Shown: in pieces, positions 6,778 through 13,523 of the stretch
Layout of the letters: every line of letters begins with the position of its first letter
Numbering within the stretch: the first letter of the stretch is position 1
Assembly: GCA_002352445.1 (NCBI GenBank)
Contig: DEIL01000208.1
Location: 1-29,760, forward strand
DNA length: 29,760 nucleotides
Direction: 5' to 3'
From: Desulfobulbaceae bacterium UBA2775
GTDB taxonomy: Bacteria > Desulfobacterota > Desulfobulbia > Desulfobulbales > Desulfocapsaceae
Program-made: the position numbers and the translations under genes
The notes under the pieces: generated by a model
Told to the model about the DNA's origin: nothing
Database searches by the model: none
The model's input: the letters and a program-made list of their open reading frames with translations, nothing else

Positions 6778-7675
6778 TTACCAACCTCCTGCGCTGAGCG
6801 ACTAAAGCAACCCCAAAAATAAATTCCCGCATAATACCTTCAGCAACATCAGCACGCGATGGTAAAAGCACTGGCCCCATGGATGTATAAGAACAGGTAA
6901 CCCGGACGATATCTTTGATAAAAAAGTCAAGTTTGGCAATTATATTCCCGGTATTGAGGTCAGGTACCAGCAGTATATGTGGTAAGCGGTTTAAATCAAC
7001 AGAGTGGCCATGTTCAACCAGGAGAAGCTTTTTTAGAACCTGGTACTCAAGTAGTATGTAAGAACCCTTATTATCCTTAATTGACGGTTTCTGCCCAAAC
7101 TGCAAAGAGTTTTGTTTATCTTTCAAATTTGCACTGTCAGATGCCAGTTCCAATACTTCCGGGCAGTTGTAACCAAGCAGTGGCATAATCTGTAGAGCAT
7201 TGTCCAAAATCGCTTTTTTTTTTCTCTCATCCGGAGAAATATTTGTTCCGGGATCCGTCAAAAGAACCAGATGATCGCAGCCCTTGATATCCCAGAAAGT
7301 CTGAACACTGATTATAGCCTTTTCTTTCCTGGCTTTCATTTTGAGGATGATTGCGCGATAAATATAGCTGGTTGAAATCTGACCTTTGCTTACCATTTCA
7401 ACCTCTCTCGAGGCGAACATGTCCAGGGCCATATTTGCGATCTCTTGCCTGTCAACAACTTCGATAATGCGTGTAGTATCGAGATTATAACCTATCTTAC
7501 CGGCAGCTTTTTCGATAACTACACGACGGCCGATTAAAACCGGCTCAATAAAGCAACGTTCATGGGCCTCTTTTACCGCGAGCATGAACTCATGATCTTC
7601 GGGGGCAATAACTGCTGTTACCACTGGCTCAGCTGCCTCAGCCAATTCCTGTATGTCTGATAGTGAGCTTATCAT
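6770..7675 (-). CDS. ptb: Phosphate butyryltransferase-like paralogue A (keeps the catalytic end motifs)
   Basis: A 301-residue PTA/PTB-family protein expected to exchange CoA for phosphate on an acyl group in the cytosol. It keeps the N-terminal motif SKGQISTS (residues 96-103), then LLTDPGTNISPD (138-149), VPDLNTGNIIAK (237-248) and the C-terminal PSRADVAE (272-279), with the Ser-Arg and Asp known to matter in the Methanosarcina enzyme. The middle stretch, where relatives have NPK.PAT and the GPL.LD motif, reads as unrelated sequence (SANLKDKQNSLQFGQKPSIK and onward). So it lacks what paralogue B retains. AGAGGA precedes the ATG at 7675. It lies 55 bases after the MFS gene and overlaps paralogue B by 8 bases. 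Acyl-chain specificity cannot be read from the sequence. Confidence 0.85.
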   Translation of the reverse strand: MISSLSDIQELAEAAEPVVTAVIAPEDHEFMLAVKEAHERCFIEPVLIGRRVVIEKAAGKIGYNLDTTRIIEVVDRQEIANMALDMFASREVEMVSKGQISTSYIYRAIILKMKARKEKAIISVQTFWDIKGCDHLVLLTDPGTNISPDERKKKAILDNALQIMPLLGYNCPEVLELASDSANLKDKQNSLQFGQKPSIKDNKGSYILLEYQVLKKLLLVEHGHSVDLNRLPHILLVPDLNTGNIIAKLDFFIKDIVRVTCSYTSMGPVLLPSRADVAEGIMREFIFGVALVAQRRRLVND

Positions 7676-7730
7676 CTATTCCTCTTTAATAAACAGTTTG
7701 ACTTCGAAATCTCCACTCTATCTCATCGAT

Positions 7731-9029
7731 TTATAAATCAATCTTTTGTCGACAATGGGTTTCTTTGGTAAAGAAAATCAATACAGCGCTCAAGATGGCC
7801 CAGGCTAACATTAATGAAAAACCACAGCGATAGGCATTGAAACTATAGATTTTAACCCCGTTTAAAAACTCCCCCTGCCATTTAAGATCCAGAATCCAAC
7901 CGACGGCAGGCTGCATAATCATCGGTCCGGCCATAACCCCCATATTGAGAATCCCCAAAGCAGTACCCCCAAGATCAGGGGAAACTGATTCTTTAATATA
8001 TGCAAAGCCAATAATCATACCCCCAGAGGCTAGACCGGCAAACAACAAAAGTCCGGTCAATAAGGACAATGGTAAGGCCGGGATAAATATGATCGCTGCC
8101 CAGCAGACGACCAGAGCAATATTACAGACCACATACAAAGGTTTGCGTAGTCCTATACGATCCGAAAGTCCGCCACAAAGCGGGCCTCCTACTGCCCAGG
8201 CCACCAGCATTGCAGAGTTGAGGGCAGCAGCATGAGCAGGCGTAAGGCCGTAATTGGTTGTCAGGAACGGTACTCCCCACAGGCCGGAAAAAGTCAATAC
8301 ACACCCCACGACGCCACCTGGAATCAGGCATAAAAGCCAGGTGTTGCGATAGCGAAAAATCTCCCGGATCCCGGCAACAATGGTGTATTTACTGGAGCCT
8401 CCAGGGACTGCAGAATTATGGCTAGTGTAACCTTTTTCACTTGGGTCATCTCGCACAAAAAACCAGATGGCAACCGCTACCATGAAAGTGATTAGAGCAG
8501 AGGCTGTCATCACTGGCCGCCAGCCTACCGCATCTATCATTATGCGCAAAGGGACACCTGCAAATACTGCCCCGATAATGCCACAGAAAAGAGCCATTCC
8601 GGAAGCCAGGGCAAACTGCCGCGGAGCAAACCAGTGGCTGGCCAATTTCAGCATACCGACAAAAGCCACGGCTACAGAGCCACCGATTAATAGACGGCCC
8701 AGGCCTGCCCATATCATGGTCGGCGAAAGACTGAAAATCAATCCACCGATGGCGGCAACCAGTGCGCCTGCACAGAGTAATTTGCGCGGTCCCAGGCGGT
8801 CGGCAAGAATTCCGGTTGGGGTCTGCATTGCGACATAACTATAGAAGTAGAAAGCCGAAAGATTCCCAAGCCCGGCAGCATCGATGGAAAAATCTTTCAT
8901 CAGTTCGCTGGTCATCACTGCGGGAGCAACCCTTTGGTAGAATCCAATCAGATACAATGCTGCACCGAGGCCCCACATGGTCCAGGCAAGTCTGGCAGGT
9001 GGATAATTTTTTAATATGGAAGTTGGCAT
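7731..9029 (-). CDS. Major facilitator superfamily transporter, probably for an organic anion
   Basis: A 432-residue inner-membrane carrier with about 12 hydrophobic helices. The loop 2-3 signature GILADRLGPRKLL is at residues 73-85, with a weaker second copy GGLSDRIGLRKPL in the C-terminal half. The N-terminus starts with a WTMWGLGAALYLIGFYQRVA helix typical of MFS members related to sugar-acid and monocarboxylate carriers. AAGGAA precedes ATG 9029, and only 9 bases separate it from the thioesterase stop. Its place in an operon for acyl-CoA to acid conversion suggests import or export of a carboxylic acid. The substrate is not identifiable from sequence alone. Confidence 0.88.
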   Translation of the reverse strand: MPTSILKNYPPARLAWTMWGLGAALYLIGFYQRVAPAVMTSELMKDFSIDAAGLGNLSAFYFYSYVAMQTPTGILADRLGPRKLLCAGALVAAIGGLIFSLSPTMIWAGLGRLLIGGSVAVAFVGMLKLASHWFAPRQFALASGMALFCGIIGAVFAGVPLRIMIDAVGWRPVMTASALITFMVAVAIWFFVRDDPSEKGYTSHNSAVPGGSSKYTIVAGIREIFRYRNTWLLCLIPGGVVGCVLTFSGLWGVPFLTTNYGLTPAHAAALNSAMLVAWAVGGPLCGGLSDRIGLRKPLYVVCNIALVVCWAAIIFIPALPLSLLTGLLLFAGLASGGMIIGFAYIKESVSPDLGGTALGILNMGVMAGPMIMQPAVGWILDLKWQGEFLNGVKIYSFNAYRCGFSLMLAWAILSAVLIFFTKETHCRQKIDL

Positions 9030-9038
9030 TATAGTTCC

Positions 9039-9458
9039 TTACGGGGCAAGATAGATCTGCACTTTTTCTTTAAAAGCTGTCGGAATTTCGATGGTCTTGT
9101 TGCTGTGGTAATCGTAAAAAACCTGGACAGATTCCGCGGTCGCAAAGGCTAAGGAAGGTTCCGTTTGACTGTAAATATTATATTTGAAAGTGAAACTTTT
9201 CCGGCCGAGTTTGGATACCCAGATATCTACTGACACAGATTTATCTTCAAAACGAACAGGCCTGTTGAAATTACATGAGATATTTGCGAGAATGAAAGGA
9301 AAACCTTCAGCTGAAGAAAGGTTGAAGATTTGCATGAAAAATTCCTTTCTGGCCTCTTCCATATAGGTAAAATAGATTGCGTTATTGACATGTCCCAAAG
9401 CATCAATGTCACGAAACCGTACCGACTGGTTGATTGTGAATCGTTTTTTATTCATCAA
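9039..9458 (-). CDS. Hotdog-fold acyl-CoA thioesterase (4HBT/YbgC-like)
   Basis: A 139-residue single-hotdog enzyme. The signature is RFRDIDALGHVNNAIYFTYM with the following EEAR (about residues 14-37). It carries the Asp, the GHVNN turn and the Tyr/Glu pattern of the 4-hydroxybenzoyl-CoA thioesterase family. It should hydrolyse a CoA thioester to free acid and CoA in the cytosol as a small oligomer. The start overlaps the marR stop by 11 bases and the MFS gene follows after 9 bases, so it is co-transcribed. In this operon it gives an ATP-free route to the same acid that the phosphotransacylase/kinase pair would make with energy recovery. Substrate length is unknown. Confidence 0.87.
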   Translation of the reverse strand: MMNKKRFTINQSVRFRDIDALGHVNNAIYFTYMEEARKEFFMQIFNLSSAEGFPFILANISCNFNRPVRFEDKSVSVDIWVSKLGRKSFTFKYNIYSQTEPSLAFATAESVQVFYDYHSNKTIEIPTAFKEKVQIYLAP

Positions 9459-9870
9459 TAGTTACCTCCAGTTTCTTCATTACAACATCAAAGACATCAC
9501 GTTCCTGCTCGCTAAGCCGGGAGAAAAAGAGCTGATTTATTTCATCGTAAATTCGTGTCAAATCATTTTGCAAGGCATGTGCTTTAGTGGTTAAACATAT
9601 ATACAAGGATCGACGATTTTCCTTTCTTGATACACGTTTTACAAGCCCGTCGCGTTCCAGACGATCCAGAATTCCGGTCAGGGTGGATTTATCAAGTGCG
9701 ACTTTTTCCGCCAATCGAATAATCAGAATATTATCTTCCTCATAGAGCGCGATTAATAAAAAAAACTGGGGTTGAGAAATGCCATATTGAGTTAGGCGGT
9801 CGCGGTATACTTTTGCCATTTGCCGAGAGATTTTGCCTAAGGAAAAGCAGATGCATTCCTGGAAAAGCAT
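9448..9870 (-). CDS. MarR-family regulator of the thioesterase/ptb/buk operon
   Basis: A 140-residue winged-helix repressor. The recognition region is RLAEKVALDKSTLTGILDRL, followed by ERDGLVKRVSRKENRRSLYI and a wing ending CLTTKA. N- and C-terminal helices form the dimer interface. AGAGGA lies 6 bases before ATG 9870. As first gene of the operon running to 4826 it probably autoregulates. A 21-bp perfect palindrome at 10080-10100, about 210 bases upstream, is the best operator candidate. MarR proteins next to aromatic or fatty acyl-CoA genes often respond to the acid or its CoA ester; whether this one does is inference. Confidence 0.9.
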   Translation of the reverse strand: MLFQECICFSLGKISRQMAKVYRDRLTQYGISQPQFFLLIALYEEDNILIIRLAEKVALDKSTLTGILDRLERDGLVKRVSRKENRRSLYICLTTKAHALQNDLTRIYDEINQLFFSRLSEQERDVFDVVMKKLEVTIDE

Positions 9871-10192
9871 AATTAGTCCTCTGTATTTTAATGAGAATGT
9901 GAACTTCCGGTTTCTGCGATACCCACAGTAATTATAAAGCTTGAAAGGAGGAAAACCGGAGGTGTTTCAATCCCACAATTTTTTGTTTTTGGGGCATCAG
10001 GATAATTTGTACTCATTCAAAACGAACCTACACAAATAGTCTGTTCACCAATTGTATTGATACTTGTTAATGCAGATTTGTTCATCTTGTCAAGATGAAC
10101 TTCATTTCTCAGATGAGTGGGCTACCTTACTGGAGATTGTAAAATCAAGGGAGAGAGAAAAATAAAGAGTGCCAGGCCGACAACATGATACT
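9871..10192. other. Leader and regulatory region upstream of marR (no gene)
   Basis: No coding sequence is seen. The region lies between azlD and marR, both on the minus strand. It carries the 21-bp palindrome at 10080-10100, a minus-strand TATAAT at 9932-9937 without a good -35 box, and a G/A-rich stretch near 9948-9962. If transcription starts near the palindrome, the marR messenger has a leader of roughly 190 bases. No riboswitch fold was recognised in it. Confidence 0.5.
10080..10100 (-). promoter_or_regulatory. 21-bp perfect palindrome overlapping a TTGACA box, likely MarR operator
   Basis: GTTCATCTTG and CAAGATGAAC are exact inverted copies around a single central T. Read on the minus strand, the centre contains TTGACA (10093 to 10088), a perfect -35 element. 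The best -10 at 17 bases (TTAACA, 10070 to 10065) is weak, as might suit an activated or tightly controlled promoter. A dimeric repressor bound here would block RNA polymerase. The nearest downstream minus-strand gene is marR. Confidence 0.6.
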
Positions 10193-10516
10193 TCAAAAAA
10201 ATATCCCCAAAAGCCAATGCAGTATCATGCCCACAAATACGGTTCCACCAAGACTTTTAGTTTTCAAAGCAAAAAGTAGCGTTGACAGAGCAATCAGTAA
10301 TTCAGGTTTGGTAATATTCAAACTACGGGTTGTTGTATCAGCCAGTAAAATCGGGGCCAGTAAAGAGCTCAAAATTGCCACCGGAATAAAACTCAGCCAG
10401 TCAGTCAACCATTGGGGTAGATGTTTGTGCGACAGGTAGAGAAGAGGCAGCCAGCGCGGCACAAAGGTAACCAGTCCCATGAGGAGAAAAAGTAGCAGAT
10501 AACCTGAAAAATTCAT
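10193..10516 (-). CDS. azlD: AzlD-type branched-chain amino acid exporter, small subunit
   Basis: A 107-residue inner-membrane protein with three to four hydrophobic helices (LLLFLLMGLVTFVPRWLPLL, SFIPVAILSSLLAPILL, ELLIALSTLLFALKT, and a final helix). The FVPRWLPL and lower-case-like PVAILSSLLAP patterns are typical of AzlD. AzlC and AzlD together export leucine, isoleucine, valine or analogues such as azaleucine. Its start overlaps the azlC stop by four bases, the usual arrangement for this pair. It ends 93 bases before the palindrome at 10080-10100. Branched-chain amino acids are precursors of branched acyl-CoAs, so a link with the following ptb-buk operon is plausible but unproven. Confidence 0.87.
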   Translation of the reverse strand: MNFSGYLLLFLLMGLVTFVPRWLPLLYLSHKHLPQWLTDWLSFIPVAILSSLLAPILLADTTTRSLNITKPELLIALSTLLFALKTKSLGGTVFVGMILHWLLGIFF

Positions 10517-11211
10517 TGCTTTCTCCTTACGTACCGCTTTATGAGAAAACTAAGAGTCGCTGCACTTATCGAAGCGCCGATAATATAGGAATCACCAGGA
10601 ATAAGCAGATACCAGAGAATAGATATAAAAGCAGCCAATATCCCGGTCAGGATAAAAAATCTGCTCTGTAATTGAAATACCAGGAGGCAAATAAACATGC
10701 CGGGCAGGGCATAATCGATGCCAAAGGCTCCCTTTGGTATAAACTGCCCTACCAGGGTCCCCAGAACCGTGGAAAAAATCCAGACGGCATTGGCCAATTG
10801 GTTGACCACAAGAGCACGCCACCGATCCCAGTCACCACTGCAAAATCGAGCCATGTTGAGGGCAAAACTTTCATCAGTAATACCATAGGCAAAAAAAGTA
10901 AGAAACCAGCGGTTAGTTTTCTGTAAATATATGGCAAGCGCGGAACTCATCAGCGCATGCCGTAAGTTGACGACCAGAGTGGTTGTAACTATTGACCAGA
11001 TAGTTGCCCCGGAAGCCAGCAAGACCACACAAATAAACTGAGCACTGCCTGCAAAAACCAGAATGGACATCAAGGCGACGGCCCACCAGGGTAACCCCGC
11101 TTGGTTCGCCAAAACGCCAAGGGCAAGACCTACCGGGAAATATCCAAGACAAATCGGCCAAGCTGCTGCCATTCCCTGTCGAAGTTTTTTCCTGGATACT
11201 GAGCTCGACAA
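10513..11211 (-). CDS. azlC: AzlC-type branched-chain amino acid exporter, large subunit
   Basis: A 232-residue inner-membrane protein with about seven helices. The family motifs are GYFPVGLALGVLA near the N-terminus, FAGSAQFICVVLLASGA, NLRHALMSSALA, FAYGITDESFAL and a long C-terminal membrane part. The open frame starts with TTG at 11211 and has no strong ribosome site. KKLRQG just upstream of the first Met (residue 14) belongs to the family, so the start must lie before it, but the exact codon is uncertain. Divergent from the tetR-RND operon across a 310-base gap, and overlapping azlD by four bases. It exports branched-chain amino acids in complex with AzlD. Confidence 0.88.
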   Translation of the reverse strand: MSSSVSRKKLRQGMAAAWPICLGYFPVGLALGVLANQAGLPWWAVALMSILVFAGSAQFICVVLLASGATIWSIVTTTLVVNLRHALMSSALAIYLQKTNRWFLTFFAYGITDESFALNMARFCSGDWDRWRALVVNQLANAVWIFSTVLGTLVGQFIPKGAFGIDYALPGMFICLLVFQLQSRFFILTGILAAFISILWYLLIPGDSYIIGASISAATLSFLIKRYVRRKQ

Positions 11212-11400
11212 GGTATTATATTTTTTTAGTTTGTGATCCTGTATTTTTCTACTGAATATGAATTGTCCGCCATAATTATGGGAACTATCGTTTACTTCTA
11301 TCCGTGTCGATTGTCCTTCCTACTACTTTCACAGCCCCTTGTCATCAATAGTTTTTAAACTGTGCAACCATGATGGCGTCGTAAAAAGTCCCATCCCTCC

Positions 11401-11420
11401 TGTAAACACAAGTGTTTACA
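11401..11420 (+). promoter_or_regulatory. Perfect 9-2-9 inverted repeat, likely TetR operator
   Basis: TGTAAACAC and GTGTTTACA are exact inverted arms around AA. It ends 8 bases before the -35 box of the tetR promoter and about 100 bases before the tetR start codon. Binding of the downstream TetR protein here would give autoregulation, and possibly control of divergent azlC. No second copy of the site was noticed in the window. Confidence 0.6.
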
Positions 11421-11428
11421 AATTTTAC

Positions 11429-11456
11429 TTGACAAAGTGTCGGAATATTCTATTTT
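11429..11456 (+). promoter_or_regulatory. Promoter of the tetR-RND operon
   Basis: TTGACA at 11429-11434 is perfect; TATTTT at 11451-11456 is a 4/6 match to the -10 element, with a 16-base spacer. A smaller inverted repeat, GACA-AAG-TGTC, overlaps the -35 box (11431-11441). The expected transcript begins about 60 bases before the tetR start codon. Confidence 0.55.
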
Positions 11457-11521
11457 CAGAACCGATCGTCACTTATTGTAAAATGACAGGTGTAACATGT
11501 AATTTACAGGGAGGTCTGGTA

Positions 11522-12148
11522 ATGGGGGGGGGAAAGTTATCACGTCGTGAAAGAGAAAAACTCAGGCAGCGTCAGGATATGCTTGCAGTCGCCATTGAGC
11601 TTTTTTCGAATAATGGATACCACAACGTCTCTATGCACAAGATTGCCCAGGAGGCAGAGTTTGCCATAGGTACCCTTTACAAGTTTTTTAAAAATAAAGA
11701 AGATCTCTACAGATCGATCATCACGGAGCAGGCCGACATCTTCCATGAGACTCTGACTAGAGCCCTGGAAGAGGGAAATGAAGAAATTGATAAGCTTCGG
11801 AATTACGTCCAGGTCAAAGGAGCTGTTTTTATGGATAACGTTTCTGTTATTCGTCTCTATTTTGCTGAAACCAGAGGGGCAAGTTTCAATATCAAGGCAG
11901 GTCTGACTAAAGAAATTCGGGAAGATTATGAAGGGATTATTCAACAACTTGCCCAAATTTTTGAAGCAGGGATACAGAAGAAACGATTTCAACACATCGC
12001 AGATCCGTATCACCTTGCTCTTTCCCTGGACAGTCTGAGCAATACCTTTCTTTATCTCTGGCTGGAAGCGCCCAAGCAACACCCCTATCCGGATGATCCC
12101 GATACGATACTAAATATTCTTTGTAAAGGTTTGGTCGTTGAGCCGTAA
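11522..12148 (+). CDS. TetR-family repressor of the RND efflux operon
   Basis: A 208-residue regulator beginning MGGGKLSRREREKLRQRQ. The helix-turn-helix covers AVAIELFSNNGYHNVSMHKI, AQEAEFAIGTLYKFFKNKED (about residues 22-65), typical of TetR proteins next to efflux pumps; the C-terminal ligand domain is helical. I chose ATG 11522 because GGGAGG lies about 8 bases upstream; the longer frame back to 11339 adds non-conserved residues. The gene is first in an operon with adaptor, RND pump and outer-membrane channel. A perfect operator-like repeat lies 100 bases upstream. Likely ligands are the pump's substrates, for example hydrophobic drugs or fatty acids; this is inference. Confidence 0.9.
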   Translation: MGGGKLSRREREKLRQRQDMLAVAIELFSNNGYHNVSMHKIAQEAEFAIGTLYKFFKNKEDLYRSIITEQADIFHETLTRALEEGNEEIDKLRNYVQVKGAVFMDNVSVIRLYFAETRGASFNIKAGLTKEIREDYEGIIQQLAQIFEAGIQKKRFQHIADPYHLALSLDSLSNTFLYLWLEAPKQHPYPDDPDTILNILCKGLVVEP

Positions 12149-12158
12149 ATATAATTTC

Positions 12159-12179
12159 AACTTTAAAAAATTTAAAGTT
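12159..12179 (+). promoter_or_regulatory. A/T-only 9-3-9 inverted repeat between tetR and the pump genes
   Basis: AACTTTAAA and TTTAAAGTT are exact inverted arms around AAA. It begins 11 bases after the tetR stop and is followed by CACTTTTTCC. The stem has few G/C pairs, so a strong terminator is unlikely. It could be a weak attenuator, an mRNA processing stem or a protein-binding site that tunes pump expression against tetR. Confidence 0.4.
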
Positions 12180-12209
12180 CACTTTTTCCGTCTATTGGGG
12201 GGCTATTTG

Positions 12210-13523
12210 ATGCAACACGATAACATTATGAAAAAATTTATAAAATCAAGCATGCTGCTACCTTTTTTGCTAACCGTTCTTGTACTTGGCGGTTGCGAGC
12301 AGGCACCGCAAAGCGGGCCTCCTCCACATCGTGTCCCGGCAGTAGGCTTTGTCACTATAGCCCCCACATCGATTACTTTAACTACGGAGTTGTCCGGCAG
12401 AATAACTCCCCCGATGATCGCCGAAGTAAGGCCTCAGGTTGGAGGTATTATCCAAAAGCGGTTGTTCACTGAAGGTGCCGATGTAAAGGTGGGACAGGTG
12501 CTGTATCAAATCGACCCCGCCATATACCAGGCTGCTCACGCCAGTGCCAAAGCTAATCTATCAAGTGCCAAGGCTGCCCTTGCCAGCGCTAAAGCCACAA
12601 TTTATCAGCTTGAAGCTAATGCTGTTCCACTTCGCTTGCGGGAAAAAAGATTCAAAGAACTGTCAACTGACAGGGCAATCAGCAAGCAGGATCTCGATGA
12701 TGTTTCGGCTGCCGTACTACAGATTGAGGCAACTCTTCAGGGGGGAAAGGCTGCTGTCAAAGGAGCCGAGGCAAAAATTGAGGGTGCCAGGGCAGCTCTT
12801 GTAATGGCAAAGATTAACCTTGATTACACGCAGGTGACGGCACCGATCTCCGGCCGCATCGGCAAATCAATGGTGACGACCGGTGCCCTTGTGATTGCCA
12901 GTCAGCCTGTAGCTATGGCCACAATCCAGCAACTCGACCCCATTTATGTGGATGTGCACCAGTCAAGTGCCGAGTTGTTACGACTGAAACGGGAACTAGA
13001 TATGGGGCAACTCAAGAATAATGGAGAAAGTCAGAACAAAGTCAAACTCATTTTAGAAGACAGCACAGCTTATTCTGCAGAGGGAGTATTACAGTTTAGC
13101 GATGTCACAGTGGACCCCAGTACAGGATCTGTCACCTTGCGTATCTTATTTCCAAATCAAGAGGGTGTTCTTCTGCCGGGCATGTTCGTGCGTGCAGTGC
13201 TCAAAGAAGGTACTAATGAAAAAGCGATACTTGTGTCGCAACAGGGAGTGTCCCGCGATCCCAAGGGAAATCCCTATGCATTGGTAGTCAATGCTGAAAA
13301 TAAAGCTGATTTCCGGCCTCTCACACTTAACCGGGCTATTGGTGATAAATGGCTTGTTTCGGCCGGTCTTGCTCCAGGCGATCGTGTAATTGTAGAAGGT
13401 CTGATGATGTTACGACCGGGTACGATTGTGAAAGCTACTCCTTTTAAGCCAGCAAAATCGGGACAAACCCCTTCAACCGGATCGAGTGTACCAGCAAAGA
13501 AGAGCAGTGAGGGAGGAGCCTGA
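12210..13523 (+). CDS. RND efflux periplasmic adaptor lipoprotein (AcrA/MexA type)
   Basis: A 437-residue membrane fusion protein. The N-terminus is a lipoprotein signal ending VLGGC, so it should be lipid-anchored to the inner membrane. Domains in order: beta-barrel strand VPAVGFVTI, lipoyl half AEVRPQVGGIIQKRLFTEGA, alpha-hairpin rich in A/K/L with QLEANAVPLRL, second lipoyl half INLDYTQVTAPISGRIG, barrel QLDPIYVDVHQSSAELLRLK, and membrane-proximal GNPYALVV to VIVEGLMMLRPG. I chose ATG 12210 because GGGGGG lies about 7 bases upstream; MKK at 12228 is an alternative. Its stop overlaps the pump start by one base (TGATG). It links the pump at 13523 to the channel at 16698. Confidence 0.93.
   Translation: MQHDNIMKKFIKSSMLLPFLLTVLVLGGCEQAPQSGPPPHRVPAVGFVTIAPTSITLTTELSGRITPPMIAEVRPQVGGIIQKRLFTEGADVKVGQVLYQIDPAIYQAAHASAKANLSSAKAALASAKATIYQLEANAVPLRLREKRFKELSTDRAISKQDLDDVSAAVLQIEATLQGGKAAVKGAEAKIEGARAALVMAKINLDYTQVTAPISGRIGKSMVTTGALVIASQPVAMATIQQLDPIYVDVHQSSAELLRLKRELDMGQLKNNGESQNKVKLILEDSTAYSAEGVLQFSDVTVDPSTGSVTLRILFPNQEGVLLPGMFVRAVLKEGTNEKAILVSQQGVSRDPKGNPYALVVNAENKADFRPLTLNRAIGDKWLVSAGLAPGDRVIVEGLMMLRPGTIVKATPFKPAKSGQTPSTGSSVPAKKSSEGGA

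Larger units (their letters stand above)
11212..11521. other. Divergent intergenic region between azlC and the tetR-RND operon
   Basis: There is no gene here. An open frame runs through it in phase with tetR from 11339, but it lacks family similarity and a ribosome site there, so I treat it as non-coding. The stretch contains the operator at 11401-11420 and the promoter at 11429-11456. No convincing minus-strand promoter for azlC was found. Confidence 0.55.

Noticed and set aside
8467..8838. Plus-strand frame of 123 codons opposite the MFS gene
   Set aside because: It is a shadow of the transporter, compositionally odd (Pro, Arg, Thr rich) and without any motif.
9963..9985. GTTTCAATCCCAC, resembling the start of some CRISPR repeats
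   Set aside because: It occurs only once, with no spaced copies on either strand and no cas genes in the window.
11339..11521. In-frame N-terminal extension of the TetR gene
   Set aside because: It would run through the operator and the promoter, has no ribosome site, and is not TetR-like; ATG 11522 has a good GGGAGG site.
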